From NCBI GenBank assembly GCA_037389465.1, contig JAZARR010000153.1, positions 1,473,001 through 1,537,000 on the forward strand: a stretch of 64,000 bases of DNA. The letters run 5' to 3'. The translations under genes and the position numbers were made by a program. Positions 12,501-22,760 of the stretch are shown one piece after another. Source of the DNA: Baylisascaris procyonis (lineage: Eukaryota > Nematoda > Chromadorea > Rhabditida > Ascarididae). The notes below the pieces were generated by a model that worked only from the letters and a program-made list of their open reading frames with translations, was not told the origin of the DNA and made no database searches. Position 1 is the first letter of the stretch. Every line of letters starts with the position of its first letter.

Positions 12501-13021
12501 TGATATGGACCTGGTTCAAATAGAATAGGATTAATCAACGAGAGTTGCACTCCCTCCCCCTTCTCCCAAACAGGGGGCATTACGGCAATGCATGAATAAA
12601 TAAGCGCTTTCTTCATATCTCGAAAGAAAACACTAATTAGCCCCTCCAACTTAGCTTAAGACCCTCAATTGCCTATGAGGATTAGAAGCGAATAAAAGAA
12701 GCAGAGAGGATGCAAAGACTACTTACTCTGGCAAAGAAAATTTTCCGTTAAAATTATATCGCTGTCTGGCTTATCAATGCCTTCTATTCTGGAAAATTAC
12801 TTTTTGGATCCTGCTGTTCATATATCATGGAAATGATGAAGAAAAGAGTTATCTTGGACAACGGTCAACAAAATATGGACGGAATATGCAACAATAATTA
12901 AGAGCTAACCGTTTAAAAAATGAGGTTCACGCATTCCCAACATCCGAATGATCGAGATCCCTTCACGCAGCTTTTCCATAATCGTGCTAGCACAGTTGCT
13001 CGAAATGGACGAACAATTTCA
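9530..13021 (-). CDS. scattered small exon-like segments of an unidentified gene
   Basis: On the minus strand several short open segments sit between good splice signals. In transcript order they are 12931-13021 (RPFRATVLARLW, ending GCWEC), 12727-12788 (EGIDKPDSDIILTENFL, donor GTAAGT), 11243-11291 (YSQQRNFRDLLLHVK), 10406-10456 (SEILWMAEAMKRLNKK) and 9530-9586 (APDASLVAVSVTKQTSSVE, with TTTTTTTCAG acceptor and GTAAGA donor). The last three join in phase 0. The first two do not join in phase to each other or to 11243-11291, so exons are missing or some segments are false. I recognise no domain. A chance origin is possible in AT-rich DNA. Confidence 0.28.
9702..9805 (+). CDS. isolated exon-like open segment, unidentified
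   Basis: A plus-strand segment lies between CAACTTAG and a GTAAAC donor. It encodes charged text including FELSSALKRRKLGHSLQS and ISEFDID, with coding-like codon composition. No neighbouring plus-strand exon was found, and the opposite strand is also open over much of it. It could be an exon, a pseudogene piece or chance. Confidence 0.2.
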
Positions 13022-14138
13022 CTGAAATAAAATAGTTTCTGAATTATGCATATTAAATTATGCGCGATATAATCTCCCTCATAAAAACATCAGAAAGTTT
13101 TCAAACTTGAAAAGCTTCTTCTTTTCCTATCACACAGATCCAAACAAAAATTTCAAGGTATTCAAAATGAAATAAGAATTTTGAAATTTTAACTCACCCC
13201 AACATGCAGAAATATTAGACGGTTCAAAGTAGAAACAAGTTCCTCACCGCCATTCCTCCCCTCGCCCCCCCCCCCTCCCCAGACCCTAAAAAAGCTTTGG
13301 CAAATGTAAAGAGAATGTTGAACGTTAAAATTTGCCCTATGTAACTACATACGCACTTTAAATCGCTCTTACCGGACGTATTGGCATTCTTGTAGTGCTT
13401 AGGTGAAAACGAATTATTGATGAATCCCGCACCTCTCATATACACTTCACCGTGATGACACAACCGAAGCACAAAGAATCACCAATCGTGCAAAACGAAG
13501 AAACTCTTCGAAACTCATTAAGTAATGGATTGCAGGTTTTGCAGTATGTCAGTCACAATTTGCGCAACAACAATGGCATGCAATGGAAGAAATAAATGAA
13601 ATATGTATTGTGATGCATGAAAGATGAGCAATAGGAATGGAACAGAAAACCAAAACAATCTGCAGTGATGGTTGTTGGTAATGCTAAAGAGATCCCTAAT
13701 GCATTTATTCAGCTTTAATTTACTCTAGCTAAGCATCGAATATCTCATTCAGACGTATCCATGCCCGATAAATTTGTGGCACAATAACATTCATGTCGTG
13801 GGTGAGAATGTTTTCGGCTTGAAATTGCAATATTTCACTCCTAATTTAGCCTAGAAAAATCACAATGCAAACAATTATAAATTCGAAGCTCCAAGGCGAT
13901 TAATAACAACATATTCGCCCCCTTCTACCTGCTCATCAACATTGTGTGATCAGATTATATTTGCATTTGTGATTTATACACGTACCTGTTGCGCGAATGA
14001 TTCAAAATGAATGTGGAAATCGCACAACAGCCTCATAGTGCAATAATTCAGAACCATCTGCGGTTTAAAGCTCCCCACTTGCGCCATATTTTCTTTTTTT
14101 TTTCACACAGTGGAATGAAGAATCACATGTCAAAGGAT
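13022..14138. other. AT-rich stretch with a C-rich tract, no gene called
   Basis: A C tract lies at about 13257-13285 (CTCG followed by a long C run). A minus-strand segment with a GTAAGA donor near 13370 encodes SPKHYKNANTSG but lacks a convincing acceptor. Nothing else can be supported. Confidence 0.35.
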
Positions 14139-14139
14139 A

Positions 14140-14618
14140 CAGCTGTAAATCTTTACACCTGAATATAAACTATTCCTTGGGAGGACACCTGTAGAGCACA
14201 ACACAACCTACTGCCACCATTAAGGAGCTGGCATTGTCGCCCAATGACTCCTTTTCGACACTTCAACGGGGTTACTGACCCTCTGTTGAGTGATGGCATG
14301 GCCCTAATGACTCGTCTTATCAACACAGTGGAGCCATTATAGGCAACCGTCAAAGAGTTGGCGTCACGCCCGATGTCTCTTTTCAACGGTAAAACGGGGT
14401 CTCTACAGGTCACCGCTAAGGAGCTGGCATCTCCGCCCAATGACTCCTTTTCAGCGGCTTTTGGGGTACCGTAATATTGTTGGAGCCGAGCCATAGCAGG
14501 GCTCCAACAATTTATCAGATTGCCGAAAATGATCATACAGAATTTGCATCGGCAAAAAAATAAACGAATTAGGAAGCTGTCCCATTATAGCTATAGGGTG
14601 TAAAGAAATTTACAGCTG
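14140..14618. mobile_element. MITE-like element with terminal inverted repeats around degenerate ~65-bp tandem repeats
   Basis: The left end CAGCTGTAAATCTTTACACC (14140-14159) is matched in inverse orientation by GGTGTAAAGAAATTTACAGCTG (14597-14618), with two extra bases on the right. Between them, about 14212-14475 holds four degenerate ~65-bp direct repeats sharing a core like AAGGAGCTGGCATNNNCGCCC and AATGACTCCTTTTC. A perfect 12-bp hairpin (ATTGTTGGAGCC / GGCTCCAACAAT, 14478-14489 and 14502-14513) closes the repeat block. No target-site duplication is obvious. The 127-codon open frame across it encodes the repeats and is not a gene. Confidence 0.6.
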
Positions 14619-15673
14619 CATCTCAATACAAATGATATGCAGCAATGTACACAAAGCAGAAAAAAAGAAAATAAGGCGCACATAAATCCCCCCACATAAT
14701 GGTTCACTGAATAATTGCAGAAATTTTGCGATATACAATGCAAAGTAAAATGTCAACTTTATTGAGCTACTATGAGATTCAACTTTATAACTGTTCGCAT
14801 TGTGATTTTTCTAGTCTAATTTGGGGATGAAATGTTGCACTTTTAAGCCTCAAATATCCTCGTCCATAACATGAATGCTATTGCGCCACAAATTTATCGA
14901 TCACTGGGCTGCGTAATAGTTCTAACAGTTTTTTAATAACAGCGAACAATGTCATCATTGAATAATCCTTCTCATAAAAATTTGTTCGCTCTTCTTGAAC
15001 GAGATATTCGATAACTCAACTGGAGCAAAATAAACCTAAAGAATCGCATTATAAATCTGCTTAACATCACAAACAACCATCCACTGCGGATATTTTCTTG
15101 GTTCCTGTATAATCCTACTGCGCACTCGCAATCACATCACAATGCATACTTCAGTATCTCAGCAATTTCAGGCCACTGAAGTTGCGCAAAATGTGATTGA
15201 ACATCTTACAAAACCTGCATCTCTATTACTAAATGAGTGCCGAAAGGTTCCTCTTCGTTGCACGATCGATGCACCCCTGCGTTTTGAGTAGCGTCATAAC
15301 AGGGAAGCATATACAAGAGACGAGTGGATCCATAACAATTCCAATTCACCTAAGTAAAGCAAGAACGTCTGTCCTCAGGAAGAGCGATTTGGCGGTGCTC
15401 GGATGTAGATGAATTTGGACAATTTTCACGCTCAACATTTTCATTTAGCAATCTGCCAAGACCAATCATGCAACCTTATAGAGATCATTGAGTATCACTG
15501 ATTTCAATTCATCATCAATATCGGCAAACGAATGTGGCAGTTGATAAGATTGGCTTCATTTTCATGACCGTTGAATTAATGATAAAACTTTTCAAATTTC
15601 TACGAAATTTTGTTAATTTTTTAAGCCGAAAGAAAACGTTTCCGCCTAAAAAATAACCACATGAAAATACCAG
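14619..15673. other. AT-rich stretch, no feature seen
   Basis: No open frame with recognisable content, no repeat and no RNA gene could be identified on either strand. Confidence 0.4.
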
Positions 15674-16026
15674 TTGAAGCGCCAAAAAACTTGTCAAAAT
15701 CGAGTGCAGAAGAGAAAATTCAAACGCCACCAATCTCGTCAACAACCCTGTTCATATGCCGACTTCTATGATTTATATAAGATAAATGCACTCAACAAAC
15801 TCTATGAACTCTGTGAGGTTGCATATTTTTCAGAAAGTCTCGGCAGGGATGACGGGGAAAAGACGGATTCTACTTTGACACAAGAGATCGACTTCATCAA
15901 ATGTTGATCTCTCTTGTGGAGTCCTTTGCTTCATAAGAAGAAATCGAGAGCTTCGAAGACTCGTTATATCAAGTTCGCGCTCTCGAAGTTGCCAATAAAA
16001 ATTTTAAGCAACTTATCTTGCGCTGG
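15674..16026 (+). pseudogene. possible decayed coding segment, unidentified
   Basis: Two adjacent plus-strand open stretches in different frames have protein-like composition. The first, 15674-15904, encodes FYDLYKINALNKLYELCE and ends at a stop. The second, 15937-16026, encodes EEIESFEDSLYQVRALEV and is preceded by a TAA. Together they could be one coding region broken by a frameshift and a stop, or two exons. I recognise no family. A hairpin with CGCTG...CAGCG ends follows at 16021-16047. Confidence 0.22.
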
Positions 16027-17696
16027 TGACCGCTGGTCACTGCAGCGATCTATTCTTCCATAGGTCGATTCATCGGTCATCCGCTGCTTCTTTCGCCTTC
16101 ACCTTCTCCGTCAACTCCTTCGTTGAAACTCTTCTCTTTAGCCCACATTCGTTGGGCAGCTCCACGTTTCTCGTCCGCATAGACATCTGCAGGGTTGCGT
16201 GGTCACAACGTTTCATATTATTGTTCACACTTCCGTTCAACAGTACGCCACAATAGATAAGCGATCGACCATAATTACAAACCATCAAACTTGTAGCAAA
16301 CTCGAATGGAAGTCCAAGAGCGAAGCAGTGGAAGCACTCTCCAATCTTCAGGTCGTCATGGCGTTTAGGTCTCCGTTGCTGTTTATTCTTCTTCTTGCTC
16401 GTCCAATATTTTCTTCCACTCTTTGACAAAGACAGACAAATATCGACGTACCGAAGCAACAACGGTGGAAAGTGAACACAACTTGGGCAAGGACCAGTCG
16501 TTAACATACGTTACGCTGGTAGATTACATTCCGTTCATTTCGATAAAGAAAACGATACAAAATGGTGGACGCAGTATAAGACAACAAATAAATAAATATG
16601 AATAACATGCACCTCCTCAGCATTCTAATGCATATATCAACAATATTGGCAGTAATAAGTAGATTTAATATTAATGATGAAAACACCAAAATAATAATTA
16701 AAATAACTAAAACGCTCTCCTTCCCTTCCTGATAAATTCCGCGTTATTTTCCCCTTATTACAAATTGAAATCCACCATCAATGTAGTGGAACTTTACTAT
16801 TTTTTCCTAACCTCCCTGTGAGAATGCAACATAAACAAACATTGAATTGCCTCGGATATAAAGAATTTAAGAAAATTACACAAATTCAATCTAGTACAAC
16901 ATAAATTCAAAACTAGAAAAGAAATGTAAATTCTAAAATTAAAAAAAAAACGCAGCAGCATCCCACCCCAAAGCGCATAGACGACGATGCCTCAAACGAG
17001 CGCATCGCTCTTCTTGCTTGTGAGGTATTTAATCGATAATTGCGGGTTTGTTCCCCCTTGTAGATCACAAACACTCTATGCAACTGATAACTCCATTGGG
17101 CGTGATAAAACGAAAAAAAGTGAGCGTTCTTTGAAACCGAGATTGTAACTATGTTATATAAGAAAAATATGTGTAAATAACTTACAATCTTTAAGTTATT
17201 ATCCACATAAAATTACAGAAGATGATGGAAATATTTTTCGATCATAACAAACAGATGGACAGATTTCCGGTTGGGTGGCAGCGTATAAGGCCGGTTACTG
17301 ACCGGCCGGCCACTGGCCACAAGAAAATCAACAATGTCAATCTATGTATCGCATGTATTTCAACCCTACAATTTTTATCAATTGCACGTCATAAAGAAAT
17401 TGATCTTATAGAAAATTTCTTGTTTTTGTTTCAGATACTTTAGATTCCAATGGAGTTTTTAGTGCTCTTTCAAATGTGCCTAGCCATTATTCCCATTTTT
17501 TTTATCAGATACTTCTAGCGATAATAATCAAACTATTTATGAAAATTCATTTCAAATACATCAATAGAATTTATTCCATCAATTGCTTATTTAAGTGTAA
17601 GCGAAAATAATGGACGCTAAATTTGCATATTATGAGTGAGTTAATTATCGTCTCGATACGAAACGATATATTCAATGGAATTTCAATATTTTCTAG
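16027..17696. other. stretch with shadowing open frames, no gene called
   Basis: At 16070-16507 both strands are open; the minus-strand frame of 145 codons contains several Cys but no complete motif. At 17289-17107+ scale there is a GC-rich hairpin, GGCCGGT/ACCGGCC with a 5-nt loop at 17289-17107 read as 17289-17307 on the plus strand. No confident gene or RNA is visible. Confidence 0.3.
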
Positions 17697-18310
17697 TTGC
17701 GTTTTGTGCGGTCATATCAATAGAGTGATTATGATTGAAAGTGGAAAGCAAAATATGATGATAGCGATTGATTCCATTGGTTATATAATAACTGATAGTC
17801 TTAGTGAGGCCGAAAGTTGTCGAACCGGAAATTGGCAAAGAGCAATCGGTTCACCGTAAGCGAAAATAATTCCTTTAAATGCATCACGATATTCACGATT
17901 AACAGCATTAAACGACTGCTTAGCAAAAAAAAAATAATTTGAATTACTACAGGTTAAATTGATAGCTGGATCGATTGGGAAAGGTGATGGGACGAGCATA
18001 GGAGGTGCGGGGCGGGGGGGGTGAAGGCGGGGGAGGGAGGGGAGGTACGCGTGTTTCGTGGTCTTCGCATTCGTGATCTCATCCCTACTCGAGACCACAT
18101 AGTAGTCAATGCTATTGATCTATGCTAAAAAATGCGTTGTTCAAAAAAACTGACTTTACTGATTAATGCCTAGAGGGCTGATTCAAAGATTTGCAAATCT
18201 TTCCGAGTGCTCTTCAAACGATTCTGTAATAAAAATCGTGAGATGAAATGAAAAATATTCGTTTCCAGCAAGGACGATTGGAAAAATTTTTTCCGACTTC
18301 TAAGGAAAAA
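17697..18310 (+). CDS. two in-phase exons of an unidentified gene (partial)
   Basis: Exon a, 17697-17855, runs from a TATTTTCTAG acceptor to a GTAAGC donor and is open in one frame for 52 codons; motifs include CVLCGHINRV, IDSIGYIITDSLSEAESC and RTGNWQRAIGSP. Exon b, 18269-18310, runs from GTTTCCAG to GTAAAG and continues in the correct phase with KDDWKNFFRLLRK. Good signals at both ends of both exons and a matching phase make chance less likely than for the other fragments. I could not find the flanking exons: entry is phase 2 and exit is phase 2. I do not recognise the protein. The opposite strand of exon a is also open. Confidence 0.45.
18003..18042 (+). other. G-rich tract with quadruplex potential
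   Basis: Five G runs (4, 8, 5, 3 and 4 G) lie within about 34 bases at 18009-18042, inside the intron between the two exon-like segments. Four or more runs of at least three G at short spacing fit the usual G-quadruplex pattern on the plus strand. Confidence 0.6.
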
Positions 18311-19408
18311 GTAAAGAAATTTTCCCCCCAACAAATCATATTTTCAAGATATTTAATTAAGAAAATGCAATTTCATTACTTAATCGTTATTTGTTTTCCT
18401 TCTCCTCCAATTTTGATCACGATAATTATTATGTGAAGGCAATTTTATGATAACGGTCGACTTATTTCAATAGAAAATAGCACTGACATAAAATAACATT
18501 CTTATAATATTACGAAAATAAAAAGTAGAAAAAAAGAAAGAAATTCCAGTTTTTTCCTCACTCATAAATTACTTCCTATCCCTCACTCCAAACGGTTCGC
18601 TGCTGTTCGAAGCAAATTTTTTGTGCAGTGCCCTTTACTCGAATTGGTAACAAATCATCGAATAACCGCAAAAATATTTCAGTAATGGTTAATTTGCTAA
18701 CGATTAATTGTGTGGGATTTACCTATCTTCTTTATTTTAAATCACTTAAATATCTAAATATCATAAATATGTAAATATGCAAATATGTAAACAGTATGCA
18801 AACAGGTAGTTATTACAAGTGTGCAATTATGTAAATGTGTGTAATTCGATTATTTCTTTGCTAAAAAATTGAGATCATTTTTCTGACCTTTCCTCTTCTA
18901 TTCCGTATATGGCTATCAATTAGGTTGCAATTTTAATGTTGAATTTTGGTTAGTTTTCACTTGTATCATGCTATTTCTTCGAATATGTCAGTTTTTAACA
19001 GCAGGCGCTAAGTTTATGGTCTTTTCAACAACTCTCTTTTACTAATCTCCTTCTCTCTATCACTCTCACTAAAAATAAACGATCGATGACCGACGACCAT
19101 CAACGATTTATGACCAATGACCATTTGATTAGCTATCATTTAATTAGTAGTAATAGCAGAAAGTCATTCAGACTTTGAGTAAAAGTTTATCACACTCATC
19201 GGATGAATATGCATCCGTAAACAATCAACACATATCTGGTCATAGTGGTTTGCGATCGAAACGTGATAAACGAATTACGTGTGGCCAATTTTCCCTTATG
19301 ATATTTAAAATAATGCATTTTTATATTACAGGAGATTCTCTTTATTCCTAATATTTGTTATTTTTAATTCTTTTCTTCAAAGGGTATCCAGAATGAGTTC
19401 TGAATCCA
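18311..19408. other. AT-rich stretch with short degenerate repeats, no gene called
   Basis: Around 18745-18800 a short unit like AAATATGTA recurs several times. Around 19080-19130 a GACCATNAACGATTTATGACC-like duplication is seen. No exon continuing the 17.7-18.3 kb segments could be placed with confidence. Confidence 0.35.
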
Positions 19409-19638
19409 TTATCCGGAAATTTTGTGGACCGAATCCTCCCTCTCGGCCCCGTCCGGTACACCGAGGACCCAGCCAATCACCGTTTTGAGAGAGAACCTTA
19501 AAAAAATAAATTTAAATCGAAAAGTTCCAACGATGCAACCACGGGCTGCGTTGAACCAACACAACCCCACTACAGTTTGCTGCACTAACCACTCGGTTAC
19601 ACCACCCATTGTCAACCGAGCTCTCAGCGCATATAGTA
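19409..19638 (-). mobile_element. tRNA-like / SINE-like element
   Basis: On the minus strand the text GGTGTAACCGAGTGGTTAGTGC resembles a tRNA D-arm with box A (TRGYNNARNNGG). About 45 bases later TGGTTCAACGC resembles a degenerate box B (GGTTCGANTCC). No complete cloverleaf can be drawn because the acceptor arms do not pair, so this is not a functional tRNA. A GC-rich body follows (CCGGACGGGGCCGAGAGGG). The element abuts repeat array B exactly where that array starts in mid-unit. A tRNA-headed SINE or a tRNA pseudogene are the likely readings. Confidence 0.4.
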
Positions 19639-21895
19639 TCGAACGGAACAATCTGCAGCGCCGCAGGCGTCACCATTGCCGAGAAAAAAATTCGGAAATA
19701 TAAATTACAGTACCTTTATATATGAATGCAACATTCGTGCACGTTTAATTTCATCATATTTGAAGTAAAACTGCAAGCGGGGCATATATTCGTGATCAGC
19801 TCATCAAGATCTGTTGTTTGATATCAAAATCATCGAAATTGGAGACAAAAAATATTTCTTCAAATTTTCCCTGTGCTACCCCCCTACGATTGAAAAATTG
19901 CGATTTTTGGGACTTTTTTTCTCGGCTCCTATTTGTCCTAGGGCGGTACCCATACACCGTTCGAGAGGTTTCGGCGAGCTGATGACGAACCAAAGAACGG
20001 TTCAACACCATATGTAATAGCGGCCGAGAACGAGAACCCCCAAAACTGCAAAACTCGAGATTTCAGAAATTCTCGCCGGTCGATTCGGCTTTCAACTTCT
20101 CACTCCAAATTTTATAAGCTATATATCGTTCGATAGAGCTTCCAAAGTTGTATGGAAACTCGAAAACTACAACTCCATACACCTAACCGTTGCCGAGAAA
20201 AAAAATTCGGAAATATAAATTACAGTACATTTATATACAAATGCAACATTCGTGCACCTTTAATTTCGTCATATTTGAAGTAAAGCTGCAAACGGGGCAT
20301 ATATTCGTGATCAGCTCACTGAGTTCTATCTTTTGATATCAAAATCATCGAAATTGGAGACGAAAAATATTTCTTCAAATTTTCCCTTTACTACCTACCC
20401 CTTACGATTGAAAAATTGCGATTTTTGGGATTTTTTTTCTCGGCTCCTGTTTGCTCTCGAGCAGTGCTTCATACATCGTTCGAGAGGTTTCGGCGAGCTG
20501 ATGACGAATCGACAGACCGTTTATCACCACATCACACAGGAGCCGAGAGCGAGAACCCCCAATATTACAAAAATCGAGATTTCAGAAATTCTGGCCGGTC
20601 GATTCGATTTTCAACTTTTCTCTCGAAGTATAGTAAACTATAAACCATTTGATAGAACTTCCAAAGCTGTATGAAAAGGTGAAAACCGCAACTTCATACA
20701 ACTAACCATTGCCGAGAAAAAAAATCGCAAATATCAATTGCAGTAGATTTATATTAAAATGCAACATTCATGCACCTATAATGTCGTCACAGTTCGAATA
20801 AAGCAGTAAGCGCGGCACACATTCGTGATCAACTCATCGAGATCTATCGTTTGATACCAAAATTAGCAAAATTGGAGACATTAAATATTTTTTCAAATTT
20901 TCCCTGTGCTACCTACCCCCTTACGATTGAAAAATTGCAATATTTGCGACTTTTTTTCTCGGCTCCTATTTGTCCTAGGGTGGCATCCATATACCGTTCG
21001 AGAGGATTCGGCGAGCTGATGACGAATCAAGGGACGGTTCAACACCATATATAACAGCGGCCGAGAACGACAAGCCCCCAAACTAGAAAAATCGAGATTT
21101 CAGAAATTCTCGCCGGTCGATTCGGCTTTCAACTCTTCTCCGGAAATATAATAATGTATATATTGTTTTATAGAGCTTTGAAAGTTGTATTGAAGGAAGC
21201 AATCCGCAGCGCCGCATGCATCACCGTTGCCGAGAAAAAAATTCGGAAATATAAATTACAGTACATTTATATACAAATGCAACGTTCATGCACCTTTAAT
21301 TTCGTCATATTTGAAGTAAAGCTGCAAACGGGGCATATATTCGTGATCAGCTCACTGAGTTCTATCGTTTGATATCAAAATCATCGAAATTGGAGACAAA
21401 AAATATTTCTTCAAATTTTTCCTATACTACCCCCTTACGATTGAAAAAATTGCAATATTTGCGACTTTTTTTCTCGGCTCCTATTTGTCCTAGTGTGGCA
21501 TCCATATACCGTTCGAGAGGATTCGGCGAGCTGATGATGAATCAGAAAGCCGCTTAACAGCATATTAAACATCGGCCGAGAACGAGAACCCCCAAAATCG
21601 CAAAAATCGAGATTTCAGAAATTCTGACCGGTCGATTCAATTTTCAACTTTTATCTCAAAATATGAAAATCTATATATCGTTTGATACAGCTTTCGAAAC
21701 TGTATCCAACGAGGCAAATCCCAACTCGATGGACCTAACGGATGCGGAGAAAATAATTCTGAAATCTCCAATACAGTACATTTCAATATAAATTTCACAT
21801 ACTTCAAATTTTTAATTGAACAAGTCTTCGAAAGATGAATCTAAAAAATAGACATCATTAAAGAAGAAAGTAAAAGCGAGTGAAAATAAAAGAAT
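19639..21895. repeat. satellite-like array B, about 4.3 copies of the ~515-bp tandem repeat
   Basis: This is the same repeat family as array A. The TCTCGGCTCC landmark lies at about 19920, 20438, 20957 and 21472, a period of 515-519 bp. Units differ in a variable block after AGAGCTT. One subtype has GAAAGTTGT...CAATCNGCANCNCCGCA; another has GTATGGAAA-like text followed by ...CCATACACCTAACC. The array starts in mid-unit next to the tRNA-like element. It ends with the variant unit and tail (AATCTAAAAAATAGACATCA and onward) that also ends array A. Confidence 0.9.
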
Positions 21896-22299
21896 AATTG
21901 AAGAAGAAACAAATGGAACCTATGCTGGTCGCAGGAAGAAGTAACGATAGGAACCTATTAACTAAATATTTTTTTATTTAAGTACTAATATTAAGGTCAG
22001 GGCGGTCTCCGCTGCCCTGAATCTCCCCACTGGGAGCTGCCGCCCCCCTCGACCCCCTGCTTTGGTCTGGATGCAGTTGTTGCTATGAAAAAATTCATTC
22101 TCTATTAAATTACACTATAAATTAAACTTTTAATTTTTTCTGATCTATTCTTGAAAAAAAAACCCCACAAAGTGTATACATCGTTCGAAAGAGAATAAAA
22201 TACTGAATTCAATAGTAAAAACACGATCGAAATCCATGAAGAAATGGCGGAGTTATAAACGCGCATAGTGCCATTTCTCTGACTCCCTCACTTTAGTGT
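21896..22299. other. non-coding stretch with a GC-rich hairpin patch
   Basis: Within AT-rich DNA, about 21995-22075 is strongly GC-rich. It contains TCAGGGC/GCCCTGA (7-bp arms) followed by CCCACTGGGAG and a C-rich run. Such patches occur at the ends of some transposons, but no partner terminus was found. Confidence 0.4.
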
Positions 22300-22760
22300 A
22301 CTTTCTCGCCGCCGGATGCGTTTTCCAGTATTTCGCGTAGAGATAGCCTAGGCCCGATTGCCAGAAAAAAGTCAAGGTCGAAAAGAGAAAATTTCCGAAT
22401 TTCAGAAAAAAATTTCAAAAAATCCTGGATCGGAGCAAAACCACATCTATGTATTTGAAATGGGCTTGAAGAGAGATGAAAACTTGTAGTAGATCAGAAA
22501 ACTATGCGAGGAACAGGAAAAAAGTTATAAAAATGTAGTTGGCAATTTGCCAACTTTTTTCAACCCTACGGGAACTTTTTTCAGGAATTCAGTAGGAATC
22601 CTCAAACCATTGATAATAAAGAAAATTCCACCGCGATTGATTCATCCAGAAGCGAGATATGGCCAAAAATCGATTTTCCGGTTCCCCAACGGATATCTCT
22701 TCCAGATCATCAAATATCCACAATGTTTCTTCACGGAATAAGGAGATGAGGGGAATGATA
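22300..22760. repeat. dispersed-repeat-like segment
   Basis: Composition and phrasing (GAAGCGAGATATGGCCAAAAA, repeated GAAAAAAGT) resemble the satellite family in style without matching its unit. A near-perfect palindrome AGTTGGCAA-T-TTGCCAACT lies at 22537-22555. Calling it a repeat is an inference from one copy. Confidence 0.25.

Noticed and set aside
13480..13600. Minus-strand CKTC...CFGC zinc-finger-like text
   Set aside because: No splice acceptor lies in frame upstream, and a stop precedes it closely; likely chance.
16070..16507. 145-codon minus-strand frame resembling a small twin-Cys mitochondrial protein
   Set aside because: The Cys spacing does not give a complete CX9C pair and both strands are open, so there is no support for a family.
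19530..19630. A functional tRNA gene on the minus strand
   Set aside because: D-arm-like and T-arm-like text is present but no acceptor or anticodon stem pairs, so it is at most a tRNA-derived element.
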